NCBI GenBank assembly: GCA_039725955.1
Contig: CP091034.1
Coordinates: 2,294,001 to 2,358,000, forward strand
Length of the DNA: 64,000 nucleotides
Reading direction: 5' to 3'
Origin: Sinorhizobium sp. B11
GTDB lineage: Bacteria; Pseudomonadota; Alphaproteobacteria; Rhizobiales; Rhizobiaceae
Part shown: positions 34,198 to 42,910 of the stretch, piece by piece
Layout: each line of letters starts with the position of its first letter
Numbering within the stretch: position 1 is the first letter of the stretch
Made by a program: the position numbers and the translations under genes
Notes under the pieces: model-generated
What the model saw: only the letters and a program-made list of their open reading frames with translations
What the model was told of the DNA's origin: nothing
Databases searched by the model: none

Positions 34198-34944
34198 ATG
34201 ACACTTGTAGGCAAGACAGCACTCGTCACCGGCGGCTCGAGCGGAATCGGTCTCGCTGCCGCACGAATGTTGAAGGACAATGGCGCGCGCGTCGCCATCA
34301 CCGGTCGCTCGGCGGAAAAGCTCGGCGCGGCTCAGGCGGAACTCGGCGACGACATCCTGACCATTGAGGCAGACGTGTCTTCGGTCGAGGACCTCAGGCG
34401 TATGGGCGAGCGTCTCAGCGCGGAATTCACTGCGCTCGACATCGTCTTCGCCAATGCGGGTACCGCTATCGGCACGCCGCTCGCGACCGCCGACGAAGCG
34501 ACCTACTCGAAGATCATGGACACCAATGTGAAGGGTGTCTTCTTCACCGTGCAGGCCGTCCTCCCGATGATGCGTGATGGCGGATCGATCATCCTGAATA
34601 CCTCGTGGCTCAACAAGGTCGGAACTCCAGGGCGCGCTGTACTTTCCGCTTCGAAGGCGGCCGTGCGATCCTTCGCGAGAACGATGTCCGCGGAACTGCT
34701 GGATCGCAAGATCAGGGTCAATGCGGTCAGCCCCGGATCGATCGAGACACCGATCCACCGCGGCAAGAACCAGACAGAAGAAGAATTCCGCGTTTATGCC
34801 GATCGCGTCGGCAGCCAGGTGCCAATCGGACGAATGGGCAAACCCGAGGAGATCGCGTCCGCCGTGCTTTTCCTTGCGAGCGATGCCTCTAGCTACATGC
34901 TTGGCTCGGAAATCGTCATCGACGGCGGAAGATCGGAGCTTTGA
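34198..34944 (+). CDS. SDR family protein lacking the catalytic tyrosine
   Basis: The protein is 248 aa from the ATG after GAGAGG. Cofactor motif TGGSSGIG at residues 11-18, ANAG in the centre, Ser at S136 (NTSW) and Lys K153 are present. The position of the catalytic Tyr is Leu (L149 in AVLSASKAA). I recall an SDR subgroup with this change. It may use another residue, or only bind a cofactor. It is the first gene of the LysR-controlled amine cluster, two bases before the cupin gene. Confidence 0.88.
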   Translation: MTLVGKTALVTGGSSGIGLAAARMLKDNGARVAITGRSAEKLGAAQAELGDDILTIEADVSSVEDLRRMGERLSAEFTALDIVFANAGTAIGTPLATADEATYSKIMDTNVKGVFFTVQAVLPMMRDGGSIILNTSWLNKVGTPGRAVLSASKAAVRSFARTMSAELLDRKIRVNAVSPGSIETPIHRGKNQTEEEFRVYADRVGSQVPIGRMGKPEEIASAVLFLASDASSYMLGSEIVIDGGRSEL

Positions 34945-34946
34945 CC

Positions 34947-35648
34947 ATGTTGATCAACGAAGACCTCACCAAGCGGGCAGTTGTCCATGCCGGCCGCATC
35001 GAGTGGGTTCCTAGCCCGATCAAGGGCGTGGACCGCCGCATGCTGTTCCGGATCGGAGGTGAAAAGGCTCGGGCGACCTCCATCGTGCGCTACGCGGCGG
35101 GAAGCCGGTTCTCGTATCACCAGCATCCGGGCGGCGAAGAATTTCTTGTGCTCGATGGCGTTTTCCAGGACGAGACCGGAGACTTCCCGGCCGGGACCTA
35201 CGTGCGCAATCCACCCGGAACGGGTCATGCCCCCGGCAGCGCCGACGGATGTGTGATCCTCGTCAAGCTCTGGCAGTTCAAGACGGGAGATCAGGAACGG
35301 CTCGTTTGCCGTCCCGGCGAAGGCGCGCCACAGGAAACCCGATCCGGTGCGGTCTCATCACGCGTGCTGTACGACGCTGATGACGAGCGCGTCCTCCGTG
35401 AAGACTGGGAGCCCGAGGCCACCATCCATCTCGAAAATCCCGAAGGTCTTGAACTTCTGGTTCTGGCTGGAGAGCTTACTGAGAAAGACGAGCTCCTTGA
35501 TTGCTGGACATGGTTGCGACTGCCGGCCGGCCACCCGTTCGACGCGGTCGTCGGCAAAGGGGGCGCACGTGTCTGGATGAAGTCAGGCCCGTTGCTACAT
35601 GACGACGTCTGCAAATTCGAAGATGCTGACAATACGAAGGAAAAGTAG
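34947..35648 (+). CDS. ChrR-like bicupin protein
   Basis: The protein is 233 aa from an ATG two bases after the SDR stop. Two cupin modules are visible. The first has a metal motif SYHQHPGGEEFLVLDGVF with later GTGHAP. The second (LELLVLAGELTEKDELL) has lost most ligands. The pattern resembles the cupin of ChrR anti-sigma factors, but there is no N-terminal zinc domain or sigma gene. It may be a small metal-dependent dioxygenase, an isomerase or a sensor within the amine cluster. Confidence 0.82.
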   Translation: MLINEDLTKRAVVHAGRIEWVPSPIKGVDRRMLFRIGGEKARATSIVRYAAGSRFSYHQHPGGEEFLVLDGVFQDETGDFPAGTYVRNPPGTGHAPGSADGCVILVKLWQFKTGDQERLVCRPGEGAPQETRSGAVSSRVLYDADDERVLREDWEPEATIHLENPEGLELLVLAGELTEKDELLDCWTWLRLPAGHPFDAVVGKGGARVWMKSGPLLHDDVCKFEDADNTKEK

Positions 35649-35649
35649 A

Positions 35650-36741
35650 ATGAAGTCGTGCGAAATTGCTGTTGTCGGCGCGGGCCTGGCCGGACTCTAC
35701 GCGGCATGGGCACTTAACGCTGCCGGGATAGATTTTCTGGTCGTCGAGGCGCGCAACCGTCTTGGCGGTCGCATCTTCTCCGCCGACGCGAGCGGCCAAC
35801 CTTCGGACGATGGGTTCGACCTCGGACCCTCGTGGTATTGGCCGGCGATGCAGCCCGCCATGGCTTCGCTGATATCAGATTTTGGTCTTCAATCCTTCGC
35901 TCAGAACAGTGAGGGCGACGTCGTCTTCGAACGCATGTCCCGCGAAGGTCCTCAGCGGTACAGCCCGCAGATGCCGGATCAAAGTTCGATGCGGCTTTCG
36001 GGCGGAACAGCCGCTGCGGTTCGTGCTGTCTCCCGGGAACTGTCCGCAGAACGAATCTTGCTCGGGAGCAAGGTGACGGCGATGTCCCTCGGCGGCAGTT
36101 CCGTTCGTTTGACGGTTCAAGGCGACGGTGGGGAAACGACAACTATCGAGGCACGACACGTCATCGCGGCGCTGCCACCACGATTGCTGGAAGCCTCAGT
36201 GACCTTCGATCCGCCCCAGGACGACGGAACCGCGAAGAGGTGGCGCGATACGGCAACCTGGATGGCTCCGCATGCCAAATTCTTCGCGATCTATGATCAA
36301 CCGTTCTGGAGAACCAATGGTCTGTCCGGAACCGCACAGAGCATGGTCGGGGTGTTGGTCGAAATCCATGACGCGACGACGGCGTCGGGGAAAGCCGCCA
36401 TATTCGGCTTCATCGGCGTCCCCGCCGATCAGCGCGCCACGGTCGGTGAAGACGTATTGAAGGCGGCCTGCGTCAGTCAGCTTGTGCGCTTGTTCGGTCC
36501 CGCGGCTGGAGACCCGGTCGCGACGCTGCTGAAGGACTGGGCGGCCGATCCTTTGACAGCGACCGTAGCCGACCTCGTTGGGGGTGGACATCCGGCCGTC
36601 CTTGACGACGCTTGGGTAACCGGCCCGTGGAACGGACGCCTGAGCTTGGCCGGAAGCGAGACAAGTCCCACCGAACCAGGTTATCTCTCTGGGGCTGTGA
36701 CTGCCGCGCAGCGGGCCGTTTCCCCCTATCTTTCAAAGTAG
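35650..36741 (+). CDS. Flavin-containing monoamine oxidase family protein
   Basis: The protein is 363 aa, starting one base after the cupin stop. FAD motifs: EIAVVGAGLAGLYAAW at the N-terminus, VEARNRLGGRIFSAD, and the C-terminal LAGSETSPTEPGYLSGAV. It is shorter than typical MAO (450-500 aa), mainly by loss of the C-terminal membrane anchor and some loops. DLGPSWYWP may line the active site. It should oxidise an amine to aldehyde, ammonia and peroxide. The nearby acetyltransferase and exporter fit amine handling. Confidence 0.88.
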   Translation: MKSCEIAVVGAGLAGLYAAWALNAAGIDFLVVEARNRLGGRIFSADASGQPSDDGFDLGPSWYWPAMQPAMASLISDFGLQSFAQNSEGDVVFERMSREGPQRYSPQMPDQSSMRLSGGTAAAVRAVSRELSAERILLGSKVTAMSLGGSSVRLTVQGDGGETTTIEARHVIAALPPRLLEASVTFDPPQDDGTAKRWRDTATWMAPHAKFFAIYDQPFWRTNGLSGTAQSMVGVLVEIHDATTASGKAAIFGFIGVPADQRATVGEDVLKAACVSQLVRLFGPAAGDPVATLLKDWAADPLTATVADLVGGGHPAVLDDAWVTGPWNGRLSLAGSETSPTEPGYLSGAVTAAQRAVSPYLSK

Positions 36742-36749
36742 GAATTTCG

Positions 36750-37964
36750 ATGAGCGTGATGGAGAGTGGCGTCGACCAGTCGGCGGCCAAACGAAACCTT
36801 TGGGTTCTGACGATCGCCCAGTCCCTCGGCGGCGCGAACGCGCCGATCGTGATTTCCCTCGGGGGCCTGGTAGGCCAACACCTGTCTCCTGCCCCCGATC
36901 TCATCACACTGCCCGTAAGCCTGCTCAATCTCGGTCTGGCTCTCGGCACGCTTCCGGCCGCCTATGTTATGCGACGGTTCGGGCGGAGGTCGGGCTACCT
37001 GGTGGGAGCGGGTATCGGCACGATCTCCGGGCTCATCGCCGCGCTCGGGATCGCGCTCGGCAGCTTTGTTGTCTTCTGCTTCGGGACAGCTCTCGCGGGC
37101 TTCTATTCGTCCTATGTGCAGAGCTATCGTTTCGCAGCCGCCGACTACGCGACTGGAGCCGAGAGCCAGAAGGCCATCTCCCGCGTCCTGATCGGTGGCC
37201 TTGTGGCCGCGATCATCGGACCCCAGCTAGTGATCTGGACACGCGACGCCTTTCCAGGAACACCGTTCGCTGGCAGCTTCGTCAGCCAGGCCGCGCTGGC
37301 AACGCTCGCCGTCCCCGTTCTCCTGATGCTCACCCGGCCTCCGTCTGCCCGGTCCTCGGGCGCGCAAGCCGAAGGCGGGAGGCCTCTGTTCGAGATTCTC
37401 GGTACATCCCGCTATCTCCTCGCTATCGCAACAGGCGTCGTTTCCTACGGACTGATGACGTTCGTCATGACCGCATCGCCGATCGCCATGGTCGGTCACG
37501 GACATTCCGTCGACCAGGCAGCGCTTGGCATCCAGTGGCATATCCTCGCGATGTACGGCCCAAGCTTCTTCACGGGAAGGCTCATGGTTCGATTGGGCAA
37601 GGAAAAGGTAGCGGCTGTCGGCCTTCTGCTCATCTGCTGCTCAGCGGCCGTGGCACTCTCCGGATTGGACATCGCGCATTTCTGGATCGCCCTTATCCTG
37701 CTCGGTGTCGGCTGGAACTTCGGCTTCATCGGAGCGACGTCGATGGTCGCCGATTGCTACACGCCCGCGGAACGAAGCAAAGTTCAGGGCGCGAACGACT
37801 TCCTGGTATTCGGTACCGTCGCGTGCGCATCATTCTCCGCGGGATCGCTCCTTCACAATTCGGGATGGGAGACGATCAATTGGGTTGTCCTGCCGGCCGC
37901 CGCTCTGGTGCTGGTCCCGTTGGTATGGCGATCTGCCAAAACTCTTCACACCAACCCCGTTTAG
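36750..37964 (+). CDS. MFS transporter of the amine cluster
   Basis: The protein is 404 aa with twelve hydrophobic segments. The usual motif A between TM2 and TM3 is altered to YVMRRFGRRSGYLVG. The C-terminal half has GIQWHILAMYGPSFFTGRL and MVADCYTPAERSKVQG, which resembles a YdeR/CynX-like MFS group. It starts eight bases after the amine oxidase stop with AGGA in front. Direction is unknown: uptake of an amine or export of a product are both possible. It is part of one tight operon. Confidence 0.88.
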   Translation: MSVMESGVDQSAAKRNLWVLTIAQSLGGANAPIVISLGGLVGQHLSPAPDLITLPVSLLNLGLALGTLPAAYVMRRFGRRSGYLVGAGIGTISGLIAALGIALGSFVVFCFGTALAGFYSSYVQSYRFAAADYATGAESQKAISRVLIGGLVAAIIGPQLVIWTRDAFPGTPFAGSFVSQAALATLAVPVLLMLTRPPSARSSGAQAEGGRPLFEILGTSRYLLAIATGVVSYGLMTFVMTASPIAMVGHGHSVDQAALGIQWHILAMYGPSFFTGRLMVRLGKEKVAAVGLLLICCSAAVALSGLDIAHFWIALILLGVGWNFGFIGATSMVADCYTPAERSKVQGANDFLVFGTVACASFSAGSLLHNSGWETINWVVLPAAALVLVPLVWRSAKTLHTNPV

Positions 37965-37983
37965 GCACAAAAGGACAATCACG

Positions 37984-38478
37984 ATGCCCTCCGCCCACTC
38001 CTTTCGACGCCCTATCCCTGATGATGCCGAGCGATGCTTCGAGATCGAAACGTCCGCCTATGAGGGCGACGAGGCTGCAACGCTGGAGAGGATAGAAAAG
38101 CGTATTGCGCAGTACCCCGAAGGATTTCTGATTCTTGACATCGGCGGAAAAATCGCCGGCTTCATCAATAGCGGTTGCGCGTTCGACGTCGTTATGTCGG
38201 ACGAAGAATTCAAGGAGCTGGTTGGCCACGATCCGGCCGCTCCGAATGTCGTCATTATATCCGTCGTCGTCGATCCCGCCGAACAGGGAAAGGGCTATTC
38301 GAAACTCCTCATGCAGCGCTTTATCCAGCAGATGCGCGGGATGGGAAAGGAGACCATCCACCTCATGTGCAAGGACCAGCATGTGCCGCTCTACGAGAAG
38401 ATGGGCTACCGTTACGTCAAACCGTCCGCATCCGATCATGGTGGAATGGTGTGGCACGAGATGATCATGACGCTTTAA
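37984..38478 (+). CDS. GNAT acetyltransferase (AANAT-like)
   Basis: The protein is 164 aa. GNAT fold: RRPIPDDAERCFEIETSAYEGDEAAT (in part) recalls arylalkylamine N-acetyltransferases. The acetyl-CoA motif is VVVDPAEQGKGYSKLLMQRF. The C-terminus is VPLYEKMGYRYV. As last gene of the amine cluster it probably N-acetylates a primary amine. That would give, with the oxidase, two ways of removing the same amine. The AANAT assignment is by pattern only. Confidence 0.85.
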   Translation: MPSAHSFRRPIPDDAERCFEIETSAYEGDEAATLERIEKRIAQYPEGFLILDIGGKIAGFINSGCAFDVVMSDEEFKELVGHDPAAPNVVIISVVVDPAEQGKGYSKLLMQRFIQQMRGMGKETIHLMCKDQHVPLYEKMGYRYVKPSASDHGGMVWHEMIMTL

Positions 38479-38549
38479 CGTCCGACAGGGGACATTTCAT
38501 CATGTCAGCCCTTGGAGCAAGGTCGTCGTGCCCATCGGTCAGGCGCAGC

Positions 38550-38563
38550 TTGCGTGAGATCAA
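38550..38563. promoter_or_regulatory. FixK-type box upstream of the P-type ATPase
   Basis: TTGCGTGAGATCAA fits the FixK2 consensus TTG(A/C)-N6-(T/G)CAA. Its centre is about 126 bases before the ATPase ATG, which leaves room for an FNR-type promoter with an 85-base leader. The match is to six fixed bases only, so it is modest evidence. Confidence 0.4.
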
Positions 38564-38682
38564 GGAAAAATCCGCTGACCGTGCCACATTCCCGGACGCA
38601 TGACGGCGCCAGGCAACGAGTTCAAGCATCGATCCTGCGCACCCGAGAGGCAACACCCAGCGGAAATGGGAGGCGTGCGACC

Positions 38683-40554
38683 ATGAGCGTTCCGGACGAG
38701 CCGAAGGTTCAGCCCCGAATTCGCATTTCCGGCGAACCGCGCGCATGGATCCCCGACATCGGCTTGCGCTCGACAATCATGGCGGCGGCAGCAGTGGCCG
38801 GTCTGGCCGGTGCTTTCGTCCTCTTCCTGCTGGATTTCGGCTCGGCAAGCCGGCTTGCCCTTGCGGGAAGCACCTGTGTTGCCCTTGCCTTCCTGTTGAT
38901 CGACATTGGTGCCAAGCTCCGAAACGGCGATTTTGGTCTTGACCTGATCGCAGCCCTTGCCATGGGCTCGACCCTCTGGTTCGGCGAATATCTCGCCGGG
39001 GCGATCGTCGCCCTCATGTATGCGGGCGGCCAGTTTCTGGAAGCCTATGCGCATCGGCGTGCCGACGAAGGCATGTCGGCCCTCTTGGCACAGGTGCCGC
39101 GCACCGCACTTCGCCTCATGGAAGACGGGCTGGAGGAAGTCCCCATTCCCGACATTGCGGTCGGCGATATCCTGATGATCCGCAGGGGCGATGTGATCCC
39201 TGCCGACGGTACTCTGATGTCGGAGAGTGCATCGATCGATCAATCCGTCCTGACCGGCGAAGCCTTTCCGGTGCACCTTGCCAAAGGTGCGCGGATCGAG
39301 AGCGGCGCCACCAATGCCGGAGACGCGGTCGAGATCAGGGTCGAAAGCCGCGCCGAAGACAGCACCTATTCCGGCATCGTCAAGCTGGTCGAGGCATCCC
39401 GGCGTTCGAAGGCGCGGATCGCGCGACTGGCCGATCGCTATGCGATCGCCTTTCTGCTCCTGACGCTGGCAATCGCGGCCGGCGCCGCCATCCTGTCCGG
39501 CGACATGGCGCGCATCGTCGCGGTTCTGGTCGTCGCAACTCCCTGCCCGCTGATCCTCGCCGTTCCCGTGGCGCTTGCGGCCGGAACCTCGAAGGCGGCC
39601 AAGGCGGGTGTGCTGGTGAAGGGCGCAGGCCCGCTGGAGATCCTGGCCGACGCCTCCGTCGCGGTCTTCGACAAGACCGGCACGCTGACGGCGGGCGACC
39701 CCGAGGTCGTCTCGATCGACGGGCCGGAACGACCGGACAGGATCCTGCGTCTTGCCGCCTCGCTCGATCAGGCATCCTCGCATGTCGTCGGCCGCGCAAT
39801 CGTCAGGGAAGCCCGGAGACGGCAGTTGGCGCTGTCACGCCCGACGGACGTATCGGAGCTTGCAGGCGCCGGAATTTCCGGGCTTGTCGACGGGATCAGG
39901 GTAAGCGTCGGCGGCGAAAACTACTTCACGGCGGATGGCAGGCCCTCCCGCCCGCCTGAGAAAAAAGGCCGGATGCAGGCAAAGGTCTCTTTCGACGGAC
40001 AACTCGCCGGCGAAATCGGCTTCGAGGATCGGCTGCGCGGCGATGCGGTCGAGCTTGTCGGCAAGCTCCGCAAGCTGGGTGTCCGCCGGATCGTGCTTGC
40101 GAGCGGCGATGAGCGCAGCGTTGCCGCCGCCATTGCCGGATCGCTGTCGCTGGATGCCGTCGAGGCGCGGCTCACGCCCGCCCAGAAGGTCGAGATCGTC
40201 GCCAGGGAGCGCACAGCCGGAAGGGTCATGATGGTCGGCGACGGCGTCAACGATGCTCCGGCGCTTGCAGCTGCCGATGTCGGCATCGCCGTCGGCGCCA
40301 CCAATCTCGCGGCTGCGGCGGAAGCCGCCGATATCGTCCTGATCCGCAACGATCTGAACAGGATCGCCACCGCAATCGAGATAGCCAGGCGCTCCCGCTC
40401 CATCGCAGTCCAGAGCATTTTCGCCGGCATCGGCCTCTCGCTCGTCGCCATGCTCTTCGCGGGCGCCGGCTTCCTGCCGCCGGTCACCGGCGCCATGCTG
40501 CAGGAAGTGATCGATGTGGCCGTTATCCTGAACGCGCTCAGGGCACTGCGCTAG
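38683..40554 (+). CDS. P1B-type heavy-metal ATPase with TPCP motif
   Basis: The protein is 623 aa from the ATG with GGGAGG nine bases upstream. Landmarks: TGEAFPVH (actuator), TPCP (residues 286-289) in the ion path, phospho-acceptor DKTGTLT (D330) and GDGVNDAPAL (D520). There is no N-terminal metal-binding domain. The usual HP of the nucleotide domain is HV (SSHVVGRAI). TPC-type P1B pumps of rhizobia such as Nia export nickel or iron, but Nia also has a hemerythrin domain, absent here. A FixK-type box upstream suggests microaerobic expression. Confidence 0.9.
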   Translation: MSVPDEPKVQPRIRISGEPRAWIPDIGLRSTIMAAAAVAGLAGAFVLFLLDFGSASRLALAGSTCVALAFLLIDIGAKLRNGDFGLDLIAALAMGSTLWFGEYLAGAIVALMYAGGQFLEAYAHRRADEGMSALLAQVPRTALRLMEDGLEEVPIPDIAVGDILMIRRGDVIPADGTLMSESASIDQSVLTGEAFPVHLAKGARIESGATNAGDAVEIRVESRAEDSTYSGIVKLVEASRRSKARIARLADRYAIAFLLLTLAIAAGAAILSGDMARIVAVLVVATPCPLILAVPVALAAGTSKAAKAGVLVKGAGPLEILADASVAVFDKTGTLTAGDPEVVSIDGPERPDRILRLAASLDQASSHVVGRAIVREARRRQLALSRPTDVSELAGAGISGLVDGIRVSVGGENYFTADGRPSRPPEKKGRMQAKVSFDGQLAGEIGFEDRLRGDAVELVGKLRKLGVRRIVLASGDERSVAAAIAGSLSLDAVEARLTPAQKVEIVARERTAGRVMMVGDGVNDAPALAAADVGIAVGATNLAAAAEAADIVLIRNDLNRIATAIEIARRSRSIAVQSIFAGIGLSLVAMLFAGAGFLPPVTGAMLQEVIDVAVILNALRALR

Positions 40555-40564
40555 ATAGCGAGCC

Positions 40565-41038
40565 CTAAACCTTGCCCAGATGTTTCGGCCAGAATTCCTG
40601 ATGGACTGCGGCGGCTTCCTCTTCGAGGTTCGTCGGTCCCTCGACGGTGACAATGCGCGCCCCGGTCTGCAGCACCGCCCGGCTCGGCACGTTCAACCCG
40701 ATCCCGGCAATCTCGCCAAGCCGTACCTCCGAGCATGCAAATACCATGCGCCCGATGCCTGACCAGTAGATCGCCCCGGAGCACATCGCACAGGGCTCCG
40801 TGCTGGTGTAGAGCGTGCAGTCGGCAAGATAGGCGGTGTCGTAGTGTTTTGCAGCCAGTTTGACGAGGTTCATCTCGGCATGGTTCGTCATGTCGTGGCC
40901 GGTGAAGACGCTGTTTTCGGCGCGAAGGATGACTTCGCCATCCCTCACCAGCACCGACCCGAACGGCTCGTCGCCGTTTTCCATGGCGGATTTCGAAAGC
41001 GCAATCGCCTCACGTAAAAAGGCCTCGTGGTTTTCCAT
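40565..41038 (-). CDS. Nucleoside/guanine deaminase (CDA superfamily)
   Basis: The protein is 157 aa from the ATG at 41038 with GGGGGAG upstream. The zinc site is NHAEMNLV (H53, E55) plus TEPCAMC (C83, C86). The size and the sequence FGSVLVRDGEVI match GuaD-type guanine deaminases, which convert guanine to xanthine. TadA-type tRNA deaminases are less likely from the motif AENSVFTGHDMTNHAE. It converges on the ATPase gene and runs with the GNAT and stress-protein genes upstream. Confidence 0.88.
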   Translation of the reverse strand: MENHEAFLREAIALSKSAMENGDEPFGSVLVRDGEVILRAENSVFTGHDMTNHAEMNLVKLAAKHYDTAYLADCTLYTSTEPCAMCSGAIYWSGIGRMVFACSEVRLGEIAGIGLNVPSRAVLQTGARIVTVEGPTNLEEEAAAVHQEFWPKHLGKV

Positions 41039-41122
41039 CAGCGTCTCCCCCAAGAGCTAGAGCGGGATGATCTTCGCTTGGATGCGGGAGATTTCCAAGG
41101 GGCAGCAATCGCAGCAAGCAGG

Positions 41123-41647
41123 CTACTGAATGAAATTGTCGCGCTCGATCGGCCGCTTCATGAAGACCTCGGTGTGCCTGATCACATCAGGAATGTCCCG
41201 GAACGGCGGGCAAGGCGTGAAGCCGAACGCTTCGTAGAGCGACACCGCGCTCTTCATATAGACCGTCGTATGAAGCAGCAGCATCGATCTCGGCCCCTTG
41301 CCGGCTTCGGCCATGATCGCCTGCAGGAGTGCCTTGCCGATACCGCGCCCTCGAAAGGCCGGGTCTACATAGAATTTGTGGATCTCGGCCGCGCCTTCGT
41401 CGAAGGGTGCAAGGGCAATGCACCCCGCCGGTTCGCCATGCCATCGAGCCAGCAGAAGCGGAGCGTCCGCCTGACTGTACCTTGCAGCCAGCGCCTCGTC
41501 GTCCTCGCTATGGAAAAAGGTCGCTACAACCTCCGGCGGGATGTCATAGGCGCGGCATGCCTCGGCATCCCAGGCGCCAAACGACCTGCACAATTCGCCA
41601 CTGATGGTGAAATCCTCTGCCGTGCATGCCCTCGAAATCGACAGCAT
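41123..41647 (-). CDS. GNAT family acetyltransferase
   Basis: The protein is 174 aa from the ATG at 41647. GNAT motif A is FYVDPAFRGRGIGKALLQAI, and the C-terminal SLYEAFGFTPCPPF is typical. The N-terminal half (GELCRSFGAWDAEACRAY) is a helical part found in small-molecule GNATs. The substrate is unknown. It is 113 bases downstream of the universal stress protein gene on the same strand and is likely cotranscribed with it. Confidence 0.85.
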   Translation of the reverse strand: MLSISRACTAEDFTISGELCRSFGAWDAEACRAYDIPPEVVATFFHSEDDEALAARYSQADAPLLLARWHGEPAGCIALAPFDEGAAEIHKFYVDPAFRGRGIGKALLQAIMAEAGKGPRSMLLLHTTVYMKSAVSLYEAFGFTPCPPFRDIPDVIRHTEVFMKRPIERDNFIQ

Positions 41648-41760
41648 TCGCATGTCCCCCGAACCAGCTCGACCTTCATACACATTTTCTAATATTCTGG
41701 ACAGGGATCCACCTCCCTGTTGCTGATGGCATTTGCGCGAGAAGGCCGAAGTTCTCTGGT

Positions 41761-42594
41761 TCAGTGGGCAAGGAAGAGTGGCAGCTGGCATTCCTCGATC
41801 ATCCTGCGGGTCACGCCGCCGAACAGGCTCTGCTGCCATCTCGGATGATTGTAGGCGCCCATGACGATCAGGTCCGCCCCCATGTCCACCGCATGCCGGG
41901 TGATGATCGCATCGGCGCTTTTGCCTTCGCTCGAGAGCCGATCGACCTGAACCCTGACGCCGTGCCGGGCAAGGAAGCCCGCTATGTCGGCGCCCGGCTC
42001 CTCGCCATTCGTGCGCATGCGCGCGACCGGGTCGACCATCGTCACATGAACGATCTCGGCTCTTTCCAGAAGATCGAGCGACTGGCGGGCCGCCCGCGCC
42101 GCCTCGTTGCTGGAATCCCATGCCAGCACCACGGACCTTGGCGACGCGGCGATGGCCTTTTGCCCGCGGTTGATCAGGATCGGCGTCGGGGTCTGGAAGA
42201 GCGCGCCATCGAAGATCCGCTTTCTGAGGTCGGCATCTTCTGCCGCGTCGGATCCGAGGAGCACGATATCGGCATAAAGCGCGCGCTCGGCGAAATCCTC
42301 GTCGGCCCATGCAAATTCCGTGTAGAGATCCTGCACCTCGAACGAGAGGTCGCTGCCCGACAGGGTCTCCTTGATCTTCGCGGTCGTGGTGGCGAGTTCG
42401 TCGATCTCGCGCTGCCTCTCATCCAGCCAGATTGTGGAAATGGCATCGTACTGGCTGAGCGACGGGGCCGCGCCGATCGAAACGGCAAGTGCGGTCAGAT
42501 GGGCCCCGTAGGTGGCGCAGAAACCCGCTACGCCTTTCAGGTCGCGCTCGAATTTGCTGCTCCTGAGGATACCAAGAACTGTCGTGATGGCCAT
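41761..42594 (-). CDS. Tandem universal stress protein (UspA family)
   Basis: The protein is 277 aa from the ATG at 42594 with GGAGGG nine bases upstream. It has two Usp domains. The second ends with the ATP-loop-like pattern GAYNHPRWQQSLFGGVTRRMI. The first is degenerate (VLLGSDAAEDADLR). Tandem Usps of this kind are often part of low-oxygen regulons. A TTGACATCGGTCAA palindrome lies 58 bases upstream of the start, well placed for FixK/FNR activation. It is the first gene of a Usp-GNAT pair. Confidence 0.88.
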   Translation of the reverse strand: MAITTVLGILRSSKFERDLKGVAGFCATYGAHLTALAVSIGAAPSLSQYDAISTIWLDERQREIDELATTTAKIKETLSGSDLSFEVQDLYTEFAWADEDFAERALYADIVLLGSDAAEDADLRKRIFDGALFQTPTPILINRGQKAIAASPRSVVLAWDSSNEAARAARQSLDLLERAEIVHVTMVDPVARMRTNGEEPGADIAGFLARHGVRVQVDRLSSEGKSADAIITRHAVDMGADLIVMGAYNHPRWQQSLFGGVTRRMIEECQLPLFLAH

Positions 42595-42651
42595 GATGGC
42601 TGCCCTCCGTGATGGATATCCCCACGGTAGCGATCCGGCAGGCCATGGTCT

Positions 42652-42665
42652 TTGACATCGGTCAA
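42652..42665. promoter_or_regulatory. FixK/FNR-type palindrome between usp and the PhaC-like operon
   Basis: The perfect palindrome TTGACATCGGTCAA matches TTG(A/C)-N6-(T/G)CAA and differs from the FNR consensus at one base per half. A centre-to-start distance of 41.5 would give a usp transcript start near 42617. It could also serve the operon starting at 42911. The 316-base spacer holds no gene. Confidence 0.6.
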
Positions 42666-42910
42666 CACGATCGGCCGGCAAGCCCGCCCGCCGGACATGG
42701 ATGACGGGTCGAAAGGCGAGCCGAAAACGGCCCGTAACCTACCGTAAAATACGTTGCGCCGCGGGGCACTCCAACTATGCTGCAGGTGCTAACAAAACTC
42801 CCGTGGCCGGCAGCGCCGCCCATGCGCAATGCGGACGAGGATCGAGACTATTACTTCCAGCAATTAGGTCTTTGAACTCCCGCCGAGAGCGGCGAGCCAG
42901 GAGGTTTGAC

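Noticed and set aside
42600..42910. Pho box before the DUF3141-pta-ackA operon
   Set aside because: I looked for two CTGTCAT-like repeats 11 bases apart and found none. A CCGTAA pair near 42730 has a 10-base period and a different sequence.
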